Shown: positions 49,990 through 59,034 of the stretch, in pieces
Position numbering within the stretch: the stretch's first letter is position 1
Layout: every line of letters starts with the position of its first letter
Source: Bacillota bacterium
GTDB taxonomy: Bacteria; Bacillota; Clostridia; Oscillospirales; Ruminococcaceae
Direction of reading: 5' to 3'
Length of the DNA stretch: 64,000 nt
NCBI GenBank assembly: GCA_023439835.1
Contig: JAEXUW010000012.1
Coordinates: 1 to 64,000, forward strand
The notes under the pieces: model-generated
The model's database searches: none
Told to the model about the DNA's origin: nothing
Seen by the model: only the letters and a program-made list of their open reading frames with translations
Position numbers and translations under genes: made by a program

Positions 49990-51447
49990 TTATTCGTCCT
50001 CAGCCATGTCAATGCCTTTTTCTGACAGAAAGTCAACAACCTCTGAGTAGGTGAGATATTTTATACAGTGTGTCATGGTGTGCTCGGCGTTAGTGTAAAT
50101 AACAAGATTGCAGTTGTCGCTCAGCCTTTGAAAAGGGTTTCTCAGGATTTTAACCGAGCTTATCTTATCCTCGGGGAGAAGTATGGTGTGGTACTCATAG
50201 AATTTGCAGTATTTTAAGGTATATACCTTGTTGGTGTAGCCTATTCCCGTCGCGAATTTAGCGGTAAGCTTCACAATAAGAAGCCATACAAGCGGTATTT
50301 CAAAAATTATTGACGCAAGCACAATCACTTCAACCCAGTTTGGAAAGAACAGCATCAGTGTAAGCGCAACTATTGGAATTGCAAGAATACACATTATAGG
50401 ATCCCAGATAAACCTTGATATCTGGCCGAAGGTCGGGCGGATTTGAGTTTCAGGCTTTGGAAAGTCGGGAAGAAGCATGCTCATAGAACCGAAAACCTCG
50501 TTCTTTGTGGTAATCGGTATTAGCACCGCCATTTCACGCTTTTTCTTCCCGTAGCCTGTACAGTGTATATGAACAGATGAAATTCTAAAAATTATCGACA
50601 AAAGACGCTGGCGAAAGTCAACATAGTTCACCTTTTTAAGGCTTAAAAAATAGCTTCGGTTTGTCATAAAGCCGTTATTTATAGCTATGCTGTCGCTCTG
50701 ACGTGTTGCTGAAAAATTCCAGTGGCGTATCAGATTTAAAACAAACGAAAATGCCCAGCCGCATAAAAGCACAACCGAAAGCACAAACGCCGTCTTTGGA
50801 AGAACAAGGGCGATTTTTTTTGTCATATTATTCAGTGTCGATACCACTCTGCTCTGAAGCTCGTTTCCGACAAGCTGTCCGCTTTGATAAATCAAGGTGG
50901 CGAGAAGAATTACCCCCGATAATGTGTTTGAAAAAATCAGCGAGAAAAACATCAGATGCGCCCGACTTGGATAGTGTGAGTATTTCATTGTTGATGCTGC
51001 GGTGAATTGAGAATACATCAGCGAAAGCTCCGCAAGTCTTTTCTTGCTGACGGTGAGAGAAATGTCAGCCTTGCTACGTGAGCCGCTGTTTGTGTCAACA
51101 TAGATTGCACACGCTCTGAAGGGCTTTAACAAAAAGCTTTTCTCAACTGAAAGAGAAGCTATATTTGAGAAGGGTACAGATGACTTGCTCCTAAAAAAAA
51201 CACCGCTTGAAACGTTGATTGTATCGTCGTGAAATGAGTAGGAGGTGAAGAACCATCTTGATAACGCAAAAACAAGAATGAGTGAGACGATAAGAATATC
51301 AAGCCAAGCGCCCTCAACCCATGCGTAGAAATCAAATTGAAGCGCTACAAGTCCACGAAGCAAGGGGATAGAAAGAAGCCAGAAGTTCTTTTTTGTGTAT
51401 CCGAGTATTTTCACCGGATGCTGGCGGTGCTTCTGTTCCATTTTCAC
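49990..51447 (-). CDS. YdbT-like PH-domain membrane protein
   Basis: The 485-residue protein repeats bacterial PH (bPH2/DUF304) domains between pairs of transmembrane helices, as in B. subtilis YdbT. HDDTINVSSGVFFRSKSSVPFSNIASLSVEKSF is a clear bPH2 core. YdbS/YdbT are linked to resistance to the lantibiotic-like or membrane stress agents in Bacillus; the role here is untested. GTG 51447 lies 6 bases after AAAGGGAG; ATG 51441 is an alternative. It starts 19 bases after the ydbS-like stop. Confidence 0.8.
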   Translation of the reverse strand: MKMEQKHRQHPVKILGYTKKNFWLLSIPLLRGLVALQFDFYAWVEGAWLDILIVSLILVFALSRWFFTSYSFHDDTINVSSGVFFRSKSSVPFSNIASLSVEKSFLLKPFRACAIYVDTNSGSRSKADISLTVSKKRLAELSLMYSQFTAASTMKYSHYPSRAHLMFFSLIFSNTLSGVILLATLIYQSGQLVGNELQSRVVSTLNNMTKKIALVLPKTAFVLSVVLLCGWAFSFVLNLIRHWNFSATRQSDSIAINNGFMTNRSYFLSLKKVNYVDFRQRLLSIIFRISSVHIHCTGYGKKKREMAVLIPITTKNEVFGSMSMLLPDFPKPETQIRPTFGQISRFIWDPIMCILAIPIVALTLMLFFPNWVEVIVLASIIFEIPLVWLLIVKLTAKFATGIGYTNKVYTLKYCKFYEYHTILLPEDKISSVKILRNPFQRLSDNCNLVIYTNAEHTMTHCIKYLTYSEVVDFLSEKGIDMAEDE

Positions 51448-51466
51448 TCTCGCTCCCTTTCCTGCG

Positions 51467-51913
51467 TTATTTTGGATTCTTTCTAATAGATGCTGAAAGC
51501 ATTGCTGTAATTTCATCAGCATCCTTTTTTGAAAGATATAAAAGCGCCATTTTTCCGCCCAGTGCATTTAAAATGAGAAAGTTCATTCCCGTATATGTTG
51601 ATATAGGCGTGAAAATTTCGGTGAGATACTGTATAGCCGAAACCTTCATAAGTTGTCTTGACGAGATAAAAAAGCCCGACTGCTTGACTATTTCATTTGA
51701 AGAAACATAATAACAGGTTCTCGAATAATAAAGGGGCACCACAATTATTGAACCAATCAGAAATGCCCCCCAGAATAAACCATTCACCGAATACATAATT
51801 ATGGGATAAGGGACAAGGAATATTTTTGAAAGTATTGTTGCCGTCAAAGCGATAAGAAACAATATCAGCTTCAATATTCTTGTTGCATATCTGCTTATAT
51901 AGTATTTTTTCAT
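51467..51913 (-). CDS. YdbS-like PH-domain membrane protein
   Basis: The 148-residue partner of the next gene has two N-terminal transmembrane helices (about 10-30, 38-60) and one bPH2 domain (CYYVSSNEIVKQSGFFISSRQLMKVSAIQYL). ydbS-ydbT pairs occur in many Firmicutes and probably form one complex. ATG 51913 follows AAAGAGG; an in-frame ATG at 51940 is less suitable. Confidence 0.8.
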   Translation of the reverse strand: MKKYYISRYATRILKLILFLIALTATILSKIFLVPYPIIMYSVNGLFWGAFLIGSIIVVPLYYSRTCYYVSSNEIVKQSGFFISSRQLMKVSAIQYLTEIFTPISTYTGMNFLILNALGGKMALLYLSKKDADEITAMLSASIRKNPK

Positions 51914-52016
51914 GTTAACCTCTTTCGGACAGACTGACATAATTATTCAATATATTAATTATAACATAATTATATAGTGAAAAAAAGAAAAATTTGTATT
52001 TGAGGAGAAAAAAGCG

Positions 52017-53408
52017 GTGTCTGAACTTATTTCTAAAATCAACGGTGAAATCAGCTCGCTCGTCTGGGGCGCACCAATGCTTATTCTGATAATCAGTATC
52101 GGCATTTATTTCACTGTTAAAACAGGGTTTTTTCAATTTCGTTATTTCGGATTGATTGTTTCAAAAACGATATTTGCGGCGTTCACAGACAAACAGGTTC
52201 GAATAGCTAAAGACAAGCGCTCAATATCACAGCTTCAGGCTTTATCGACAGCACTAGCCGCAACGATAGGGACGGGAAGTATTGCCGGGGTGGCAACCGC
52301 AATAACAATCGGCGGTGCCGGTGCGGTTTTCTGGATGTGGGTGTCGGCTCTTCTTGGAATGATGACAATTTATGCGGAAAATGTTCTGGGCATATTTTTT
52401 CGAAAAAGAAATTCAAAGGGCGAATGGGCCGGCGGCGCAATGTACTATATAGAAAGAGGGCTGGGCACAAAATGGCTTGCGGTTCTTTTTGCGGTGTTTT
52501 GCGTTTTGGCTTCACTCGGTATGGGAAACATGACACAGTCAAACGCAATATCAGGCGCTGTCAGTGAGAGCTTTCACATTTCGGCGTCAACAACAGGTCT
52601 GGTATGCTGCGTTATAGTCGGACTTGTGGTAATCGGCGGAATAAAGAGAATCGGAAATGTGGCTGAAAAGATTATTCCGGTGATATCGGTGGTTTATACG
52701 CTGGCGGCGCTTGCGGTAATAATTATTAATATTAAAGAAATTCCCGCTGTTTTTTCATTGATATTCAAGGGGGCGTTCGGATTCAAGGCGGTTTCAGGCG
52801 GAATTAGCGGCGCTATGATACGAAAGGCTGTTTCTATGGGGATTAGACGAGGCGTTTTTTCAAACGAGGCGGGACTTGGAAGCTCGGTAATTGTACATTC
52901 CGCCGCTGATATAAGCGAGCCTGCCGTTTCGGGAATGTGGGGCATTTTTGAGGTTTTTGTGGATACTATGATTGTTTGTACACTGACCGCCGTTGTTATT
53001 CTTACTGGTGGCTCGGGAAGCTTTTCTTTAGACGGTGCGCCCCTTGTCATTGCATCTTTTAGAAGCGGGCTTGGCGGCTTTGCCTCAATTTTTATTACTG
53101 TGACAATTATTATATTTGCCTTCGCCACAATAATCGGCTGGGCGTATATGGGCGAAAAGGCACTCGAATACATCCTCGGTCAAAAATCGGCATTTCTTTA
53201 TCGTGTTGTTTTTGTCGGCTTTGTTTATATAGGCGCAGTTTCTCAGCTTGAGCTTGTGTGGGATGTTTCTGACACCTTCAACGCTCTGATGGCGATACCG
53301 AATCTTATTGCGCTGATTCTTCTGTCGGGGACAGTGCTTAAAATCACCGACAATTACTTAAAAAGAAGAAAAAACCCGTCACTTGCACCTGTAATTTCAG
53401 CAGGATAA
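52017..53408 (+). CDS. Sodium:alanine/glycine symporter (AGCS family)
   Basis: The 463-residue transporter has about eleven helices and the AGCS signatures FQFRYFGLI, ALSTALAATIGTGSIAGVATAI and RRGVFSNEAGLGSSVIVHSAA. It imports alanine or glycine with Na+ (or H+). The start is GTG after GAGGAG. It is divergent from the ydbS-ydbT pair with a 103-bp gap that holds both promoters. Terminator follows. Confidence 0.93.
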   Translation: MSELISKINGEISSLVWGAPMLILIISIGIYFTVKTGFFQFRYFGLIVSKTIFAAFTDKQVRIAKDKRSISQLQALSTALAATIGTGSIAGVATAITIGGAGAVFWMWVSALLGMMTIYAENVLGIFFRKRNSKGEWAGGAMYYIERGLGTKWLAVLFAVFCVLASLGMGNMTQSNAISGAVSESFHISASTTGLVCCVIVGLVVIGGIKRIGNVAEKIIPVISVVYTLAALAVIIINIKEIPAVFSLIFKGAFGFKAVSGGISGAMIRKAVSMGIRRGVFSNEAGLGSSVIVHSAADISEPAVSGMWGIFEVFVDTMIVCTLTAVVILTGGSGSFSLDGAPLVIASFRSGLGGFASIFITVTIIIFAFATIIGWAYMGEKALEYILGQKSAFLYRVVFVGFVYIGAVSQLELVWDVSDTFNALMAIPNLIALILLSGTVLKITDNYLKRRKNPSLAPVISAG

Positions 53409-53441
53409 ATTACAAATAGTATAATTATAATTATATAATAC

Positions 53442-53470
53442 AAAAAGGTCGGTTTTATCCGACCTTTTTT
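53442..53470. terminator. Bidirectional terminator
   Basis: AAAAAGGTCGG (53442-53452) and CCGACCTTTTT (53459-53469) with a 6-base loop lie between the AGCS gene and the converging pilT operon. Confidence 0.92.
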
Positions 53471-53494
53471 ATGTAGCAGTAAACTGCTTTATCT

Positions 53495-54559
53495 TTAGAA
53501 AATCTTTTCTTTGATACGTCTGAGCATCATTTCTTGATTTGTTGCGTATTCTATCGCAGTTTCATTTGTTATGATACCCTCAACATAAAGGTTGAATATG
53601 CTTGAATCCATTGTAATCATACCCTCGGTCGATTGAATCACGTTGTCAACTTGGTGCGTTTTGTTTTCACGGATAAGCGTTTTTATCGCATTGTTGACAT
53701 TCATTATTTCAAATGCGGGAACTTGACTTCCGTCAACGGCGGGTAATAATTGCTGAGATACTACTGACTGTAATACCATAGAAAGCTGTGTTCTAATCTG
53801 ATGCTGTTGATTCGGCGGGAAAACGTCAATGATTCTGTCAATTGTGTTAGCCGCACCGGTGGTATGCAGAGTGGAAAGTATAAGCTGACCGGTTTCCGCC
53901 GCTGTCATTGCGGTGGTGATGGTTTCATAATCTCTCATTTCGCCGAGAAGGATGACGTTCGGGGACTGTCTTAATGCCGCTCTGAGTGCCTTGAGGTAAT
54001 TTTCAGTGTCTATATTTATTTCACGCTGTGAAATAATGCTCTTTTTGTGGCGGTGAAGAAATTCAATAGGGTCCTCAATAGTGATGATATGACAGCTTCT
54101 TGAATTGTTAATGTTGTCAATCATACAGGACAGAGTGGTGGATTTTCCGCTTCCCGCCGAGCCTGTTATAAGAACAATGCCCTTTGTGATGTTGCTGAGC
54201 TCAATGACCTCACGGGGAATGTTAAGCGTCGCATAATCGGGAAGCTCAAAGAGAACATATCTTAAAACAACGGCAAGAGAGCCTCTTTGATGATACACAT
54301 TTGCTCTAAAACGGCCGACACCGGCGAGAGAGAATGAAAAGTCAAGCTCACCTTCCGTTTCGATGTCATATTTGTGAGGAAGATTGGCGATGCTTATAAT
54401 TTCCTCAACATATTTCTTTGCGTCAGCGGGCATAATCACTTTTTCACCGATTTGAATGATTCGCCCCGATATTCTGTATGCAAGCTTTGCGCCTGAAACA
54501 ATAAAAAGGTCGGAAGCTTTTTGGCCGACAGCCTCTTCAAGCATTTCTTTAATAGCCAT
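53495..54559 (-). CDS. pilT: PilT-type twitching motility ATPase
   Basis: The 354-residue hexameric ATPase has Walker A TGSAGSGKST (132-141), the Asp box IEDPIEFLH, Walker B VILLGEMRDYETI and the His box LSTLHTTGAANTIDRIIDVFP. Length and C-terminal end (GKTHQVDNVIQ-like) match the retraction ATPase PilT rather than the larger PilB. It is the last gene of the operon and the only ATPase in it. ATG 54559 follows GAGGGTG; an in-frame GTG at 54574 is less likely. With no PilB nearby, its role may be non-standard. Confidence 0.92.
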   Translation of the reverse strand: MAIKEMLEEAVGQKASDLFIVSGAKLAYRISGRIIQIGEKVIMPADAKKYVEEIISIANLPHKYDIETEGELDFSFSLAGVGRFRANVYHQRGSLAVVLRYVLFELPDYATLNIPREVIELSNITKGIVLITGSAGSGKSTTLSCMIDNINNSRSCHIITIEDPIEFLHRHKKSIISQREINIDTENYLKALRAALRQSPNVILLGEMRDYETITTAMTAAETGQLILSTLHTTGAANTIDRIIDVFPPNQQHQIRTQLSMVLQSVVSQQLLPAVDGSQVPAFEIMNVNNAIKTLIRENKTHQVDNVIQSTEGMITMDSSIFNLYVEGIITNETAIEYATNQEMMLRRIKEKIF

Positions 54560-54579
54560 AATATTCACCCTCACAAACT

Positions 54580-55059
54580 TTAAAAATTAAGACCGTCCCA
54601 TATATTTTGCTGATCCTCGTCATAGGAAAATCCGTCTGATTTTGTATGCCATTTTCTTATTATATATCTTTCTGTCGAAACTGAAAAAGGAACCTCAAGC
54701 TCAACATAGAGAGCGGATTTTTGTGTTATAGGAACGTTGTAGGTTATAAAAAAGCTCTCAAAGCTTTCCCTAACACTCACACCCGTTATGCTCTGAACAG
54801 AGGGCACATTAAAATAATAGCTGTAGTCATTCATTGATATTTCAAAGAGAAAGGCGTCAATTTCAGCGAGCTTGTCATTTGCTGCGTTTTGTGCCTTGAA
54901 ATAGCGTGTAGCCTGATCGGCTGAGCGGATGGAAAACTTTTTTCCGCTGTTTGCTGACGAAAAAGCCAGAAGAGAAAAGGTCGTCAGACACAAAACAACA
55001 AATATCATTATTATTGAGGTTGAGCCAATGCCAACACCGTGGTACTTTTTCTTAATCAA
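54580..55059 (-). CDS. Pilin-like membrane-anchored protein 4
   Basis: The 159-residue protein has one N-terminal hydrophobic helix (STSIIMIFVVLCLTTFSLLAFSS, about 13-35) after a short basic, Gly-rich lead (KKKYHGVGIG), then an extracellular, Tyr/Phe-rich domain. The layout is that of minor pilins. Start TTG 55059, 9 bases after GGGAG, overlaps the previous gene by 8 bases. No family recognised. Confidence 0.7.
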   Translation of the reverse strand: MIKKKYHGVGIGSTSIIMIFVVLCLTTFSLLAFSSANSGKKFSIRSADQATRYFKAQNAANDKLAEIDAFLFEISMNDYSYYFNVPSVQSITGVSVRESFESFFITYNVPITQKSALYVELEVPFSVSTERYIIRKWHTKSDGFSYDEDQQNIWDGLNF

Positions 55060-55522
55060 TCAAAGCCACTCCCTTCGGAAGGTATGCCGACGAGGTCACA
55101 GAAAAAATACTCTCCCCATTCTTATAAACAGATATGTCCGCATAGTGCACATTCCCGGAATCTCGAAAGGTTGTTCTTGTTGAAATATGAAAGATAAAGA
55201 CTTTTTCATTTTCAGTCGGTGAAAAATTATCATCAAGCGGAAGCGTGGCATTTTGTTCATGAATATACTTCACCGCATCCTCACCGAATATTAGCGCAAC
55301 TGTTTGAGAAAGGCTTCCGTTTACTGAATAAACCTCACAAAAGGATGTGGCGGTCATAACGGCGCTGTTTCTTTCCTCAGTTTCAAGGTTGATCAGATAA
55401 GCGTTAACGAAAACCTGAACGATGATTGCGCAGGAAAGTGAAAAGAATAGGATTACCACAATGATTTCCTGAAAAAAGCTGTTAAGATGACGGATTTCAT
55501 ATCGGCTGTTAATCTTGAGCAT
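55052..55522 (-). CDS. Pilin-like membrane-anchored protein 3
   Basis: The 156-residue protein has a single helix near the N-terminus (EIIVVILFFSLSCAIIVQVFVNAYL, about 19-43) preceded by NSFFQE, and an extracellular domain. FFQE places a Glu near the start of the helix as in type IV pilins. Genes overlap on both sides (8 and 14 bases), implying coupled translation and equal dosage. Role inferred from position only. Confidence 0.68.
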   Translation of the reverse strand: MLKINSRYEIRHLNSFFQEIIVVILFFSLSCAIIVQVFVNAYLINLETEERNSAVMTATSFCEVYSVNGSLSQTVALIFGEDAVKYIHEQNATLPLDDNFSPTENEKVFIFHISTRTTFRDSGNVHYADISVYKNGESIFSVTSSAYLPKGVALID

Positions 55523-56027
55523 TGCTTTGCGCCCCCTTTTCCGTCCGGCTTTTTAGACAAATTATCGAGGTCATTTCAGCCAAATTATCGTCAGAGGCTG
55601 AAACGGTGATAATGTTGCCGTTCATTTCAAAATCAAGGGAAGCAACAGGGAGGATTTTTTCGCCGTCGCCGAGCTTGAAGGAAAGCTGACGGCTGATTAA
55701 AAGCTCATAAATATATCCTTCGTGAAAATAAATCAGCGTGTGATAGCCTGAGCTTTTAGCGTCCTCACTAAGCTCAAGCATTTCAGTGCCTTCAAAATCG
55801 ATAATCGCCACAAGCCCCGTCTGGTCATAGTTGTGAAGCTTATTGGTGATATAATTGAGCGAGGAGTTAAGGTTGAAGCTCTTGTTGGTTTCGCCGAGTA
55901 TGCCTTTATAATTAGTGGCACCGATTGAAATAAGAATGAGCGATGATATTGAAAACAACAGGAAAAGCGACAGAGCGCAAAGCACATCAATAGATGAGTT
56001 TTTGGCGGTCAGTCTTTCGTTTTCCAT
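55509..56027 (-). CDS. Pilin-like protein 2 (DUF4860-like)
   Basis: The 172-residue protein starts with a short charged lead and one helix (SSIDVLCALSLFLLFSISSLILIS, about 12-35), then a beta-rich extracellular part. The pattern is reminiscent of DUF4860, found near type IV pilus genes in Clostridia, but the family call is uncertain. ATG 56027 follows GGGAGGTG; an in-frame GTG at 56036 overlaps that site. Confidence 0.66.
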   Translation of the reverse strand: MENERLTAKNSSIDVLCALSLFLLFSISSLILISIGATNYKGILGETNKSFNLNSSLNYITNKLHNYDQTGLVAIIDFEGTEMLELSEDAKSSGYHTLIYFHEGYIYELLISRQLSFKLGDGEKILPVASLDFEMNGNIITVSASDDNLAEMTSIICLKSRTEKGAQSNAQD

Positions 56028-56060
56028 TCTCGGCACCTCCCATTCAAGCGTTATAGCGAA

Positions 56061-56390
56061 TTAATATTTCGGGAATACGACGATTTCAGGCATAAGATTT
56101 GATGCAAATACAGAGTAATGGACAAAGTATCTTTTGTCATCAATATTTACGCCGTAGTTATCTTTGAGATAATCTATATCGGGCGGGTATGCACCTTCGA
56201 TGGAGTAACAGAGGATTACCGCTTTTCTGACAGTGCTTTCAGCTTCGTTTAGCTGTTCGGTGTTTGTTGTGTTGATTATCGCTGTCAAGCCGATGTGAAA
56301 CCATGCAACAAGCACCAGAAAGAAAATTATTGAAACAACAAGCTCAACATAGCCAAAACGACGTTTTTTGGCGTTCCAAATATTTCTCAT
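56061..56390 (-). CDS. Prepilin-like protein 1 with non-canonical cleavage site
   Basis: The 109-residue protein has a basic leader and then RRFGYVELVVSIIFFLVLVAWF, a hydrophobic helix with the type IV prepilin layout. If processed between R and F, phenylalanine would be +1 and glutamate +5 as in pilins, but position -1 is Arg instead of Gly. The rest is a small extracellular domain (YSIEGAYPPDIDYLKDNYG) resembling GspG-like pseudopilins in outline. ATG 56390 follows GGAGGTG. Confidence 0.7.
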   Translation of the reverse strand: MRNIWNAKKRRFGYVELVVSIIFFLVLVAWFHIGLTAIINTTNTEQLNEAESTVRKAVILCYSIEGAYPPDIDYLKDNYGVNIDDKRYFVHYSVFASNLMPEIVVFPKY

Positions 56391-56412
56391 GAAAAGCACC
56401 TCCATTCTTTGA

Positions 56413-57468
56413 TTATCCCAGAGAGGACATTATGCCCATGAGCGGGAGCATTACCGCAATAAGAATTACACCGATGATAACCGACAAAACGCCGACCATT
56501 AAAGGCTCAATAAACGATACAATGTTGTTTAGGTTATCTGAAATGTCATCATCGTATTTTTTTGAAATATAATGCCAGACCTCATCAAGTGAGCCTGCCT
56601 TATACGATATTTTTATCATCTGAGCAAAAAGTGATGGAAACAGCCCGACTTCAATTACTGCCTGAGAAAAAGGAACGTGGTTTTTAACCTTCTCAAAGCA
56701 TTTCTCAATCTGACCGGTTACCTTTTTGTTGCTGATTACCCCCTTCGTCAGCTCAAGCGAATCAAGCGTATCAACTCCGCTAGACATCATGAGCGACATT
56801 GCTGAGCTGAAACGTGATACAGCGATTCGCTCAAGAAGCTTTCCAAAATAGGAAATATGCGATATCGCTGAAAAAAAGAAGGCCTTGCCCTTTTTGAATT
56901 TAGTTAATAAAAACAGCAGCAGAGTAATGACAATTACCGAGCCGACCACCGAAAGAACAACAATTCCTGTTGTCGAAGCGAATTCAATAGCCGCCGCCGA
57001 TGCCGAGCTCATCTGTGAGCCGAGCTGTAAAAACACATCCCTGAAAATAGGAATAACCTTTAAAATAAGTATGGCGACAACCACCGACATCATCAAAAGA
57101 AGAATAAGCGGATGCATAATTGCGCCCTTAATGGCATTTTTTAAGTTAGATTCACGCTGATAGTACACGGCAAGACCGTCAAAGACGCTGTCTAGCCTTC
57201 CCGTTAGCTCACCGATTTTAACCATGTTTAAAAAATAAGGCGAGAACATTTTTGTGCTTTCAAGCGCCGCATAGAGAGGCTTTTTGTTTTCAACCTGTCT
57301 CACTATATCGGTCAGAAGCTTAATCGCACTGGGGCTTGGCGAATCGTCAATTAGCATCACAAGCCCGTCTCTGATAGTCACACCCGACTTGAGAATCAGA
57401 GAGAGCTGAGTGCAGAAAAATGTCAGTTCGTCGGCGGTAAGCTGTTTAATGACTGCCGTCTTTTTCAT
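56413..57468 (-). CDS. pilC: PilC/GspF inner-membrane platform protein
   Basis: The 351-residue membrane protein has the duplicated T2SSF domain (residues about 10-130 and 215-340) and three helices (GAIMHPLILLLMMSVVVAILI; VVLSVVGSVIVITLLLFLL; VGVLSVIIGVILIAVMLPLMG). PilC couples cytoplasmic ATPases to the pilus base. It is 14 bases after the transglutaminase gene, so it belongs to the same operon. Length is slightly below typical (about 400). Confidence 0.92.
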   Translation of the reverse strand: MKKTAVIKQLTADELTFFCTQLSLILKSGVTIRDGLVMLIDDSPSPSAIKLLTDIVRQVENKKPLYAALESTKMFSPYFLNMVKIGELTGRLDSVFDGLAVYYQRESNLKNAIKGAIMHPLILLLMMSVVVAILILKVIPIFRDVFLQLGSQMSSASAAAIEFASTTGIVVLSVVGSVIVITLLLFLLTKFKKGKAFFFSAISHISYFGKLLERIAVSRFSSAMSLMMSSGVDTLDSLELTKGVISNKKVTGQIEKCFEKVKNHVPFSQAVIEVGLFPSLFAQMIKISYKAGSLDEVWHYISKKYDDDISDNLNNIVSFIEPLMVGVLSVIIGVILIAVMLPLMGIMSSLG

Positions 57469-57482
57469 TTTGCCACTCCGTT

Positions 57483-58682
57483 CTAAAAATAGTAGGTTGC
57501 TTTATAATAAGATGTGTCGGTGAATTTCGATACTACGCTTGATTTATCTGAAGCGCCGGCATAGAAGGTAGCGTCAAGGGGGTTGAAGCCCTGTTTTCCA
57601 AGCTTTATATCGGCGGTAATCCAGCCTGTTTGCGGAGTGTACACCTCGTTCCACGCATGGAAAAGATTCTTTGCCCCGACATATCCCTGAACCATTCTGG
57701 TGGGAATACCCTGTGCTCTGCACATTGCGGCAAATATCGCCGAATAGTCATAGCAGATTCCAATATTAGTCGAAAGAGTCCTGTCAGGGTCGGGAAGATA
57801 GACGGTTACCGCACCGGACAGAACCTGAGAGGCAAAATTATAGTCGTATGAAATGTTTGAGGTAATGTATGTAAATATTGCACCGATTTTTTCAAGGTCA
57901 CTGCTTTTTCCGGCGCAAAGCTCGGCGGATTTGGTGACGATTTTTGAATTTTGATTGAAGTTAACCTGCTGACTGGGATATAGATAAACTGAATTTGAAT
58001 TTGAAATACTGACGGATATTTTTTCATTTAAAACTGCTGCATAGCTGGTTCCTGAAACAAGCTCACCGATAAAAATTGAGTACTCGCCGCTTCCCATCTG
58101 AAGGGGGATAACCTCAGTTTTTCCGCTTGTGTTTATGTTATAGGCATACTTCTTACCGTCCTTAGAAACCTGCATTTTAACATCCTTGCTTGAGCCGGTG
58201 TATTTGGCGGTAAAGTACCCCTCGGATTTATTTGAAACATCTATTGTCGCAAACTGATTGCTGTAGGTTTCAACCCCCGGACTTGACGGAACCTTAACCT
58301 GCGGAATTACAACAACGGGCGGAGAGGTGGTGGCTGAGGTTGTTGTTTCTGGTGGAGGTGTTGTCGTCGTGGGCGGGGTGGTTGTCGCTTCAGTCGTCGT
58401 GGTTTGTTGAGACTGTGTCAGCGTGACGGTTTCGGAAGGCTGTGAAGTGATGAGAGAGGTTGTATCCTCCGTCATAAGGGTTGTGTCAGTAGAAGAGCTT
58501 GATACGGCTGATGTTTGAGGTGGAGTTGTCAAAGCCGCAGAGTTTTCTTCGGAATATATTGCTGAGCTACGCTCTTCAGACTCATTTATTAAGCTGTCGG
58601 CTGACGATGATAAGCCGGAGCAGCCAGTGAGCATTAAAAGACAAATTAAAGCTGAACAAAGCTTAGAAAAACAAATCTGCAA
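57483..58682 (-). CDS. Transglutaminase-like lipoprotein with Thr/Pro stalk
   Basis: The 399-residue protein has a lipoprotein signal (LLMLTGC, lipidated Cys21), a long Ser/Thr/Pro-rich stalk (about 25-135), a beta-sandwich region and a C-terminal transglutaminase-like domain with the Cys-His-Asp triad (GICYDYSAIFAAMCRAQG; FHAWNEVY; TADIKLG). Such domains cleave or crosslink peptides at the cell surface. The start is TTG 58682 after GGCGGTG; no ATG gives a full signal peptide. It heads the pilus-like operon. Confidence 0.85.
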   Translation of the reverse strand: MQICFSKLCSALICLLMLTGCSGLSSSADSLINESEERSSAIYSEENSAALTTPPQTSAVSSSSTDTTLMTEDTTSLITSQPSETVTLTQSQQTTTTEATTTPPTTTTPPPETTTSATTSPPVVVIPQVKVPSSPGVETYSNQFATIDVSNKSEGYFTAKYTGSSKDVKMQVSKDGKKYAYNINTSGKTEVIPLQMGSGEYSIFIGELVSGTSYAAVLNEKISVSISNSNSVYLYPSQQVNFNQNSKIVTKSAELCAGKSSDLEKIGAIFTYITSNISYDYNFASQVLSGAVTVYLPDPDRTLSTNIGICYDYSAIFAAMCRAQGIPTRMVQGYVGAKNLFHAWNEVYTPQTGWITADIKLGKQGFNPLDATFYAGASDKSSVVSKFTDTSYYKATYYF

Positions 58683-58717
58683 TTTTACACCGCCGTTCAG
58701 AAAAAGTGATTAATTAA

Positions 58718-58746
58718 ATTATAACAATTAAACAAAGGATAGTCAA
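58718..58746 (-). promoter_or_regulatory. Promoter of the pilus-like operon
   Basis: Minus strand TTGACT (58746-58741), a 17-base spacer and TATAAT (58723-58718), about 35 bases before the transglutaminase start. Confidence 0.85.
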
Positions 58747-58791
58747 TAAAAGCAGGAAATAAAAGTGAAAAGGTTTTTATTTAAAAGACCG

Positions 58792-58820
58792 TTTACAAAT
58801 TCTAATAATTGTAGTATAAT
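58792..58820 (+). promoter_or_regulatory. Promoter of the small membrane protein gene
   Basis: TTTACA (58792-58797), a 17-base spacer and TATAAT (58815-58820), divergent from the pilus-like operon promoter. Confidence 0.8.
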
Positions 58821-58851
58821 CTGAATAGAAAAAGAAAGGCGGGGATTATTC

Positions 58852-59016
58852 ATGGATATTGATGAGAAGAGAATTGAGGCTAAGAAATCAGCACTCCCTG
58901 TTATAGGAGCGCTTCTTTTGGTTGTGGCTTCGGTCGGATATATAGTGTACAGAAGTGTCAGCGAAAGGGCATATAACGAAAAGTGGAAGGACTATGACGA
59001 GTGCGGACTCGCGTAG
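58852..59016 (+). CDS. Small single-pass membrane protein, unknown
   Basis: A 54-residue protein: MDIDEKRIEAKKSALPVIGA, a hydrophobic helix (about 15-32), and a charged tail ending WKDYDECGLA. It is backed by a promoter, GAAAGGCGGGG before the ATG, and a terminator. The YDECG(L/I/S) tail looks like a conserved motif of small clostridial proteins, but I cannot name a family. Divergent from the pilus-like operon. Confidence 0.75.
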   Translation: MDIDEKRIEAKKSALPVIGALLLVVASVGYIVYRSVSERAYNEKWKDYDECGLA

Positions 59017-59034
59017 CCTAAGGAGCGAAAAATA

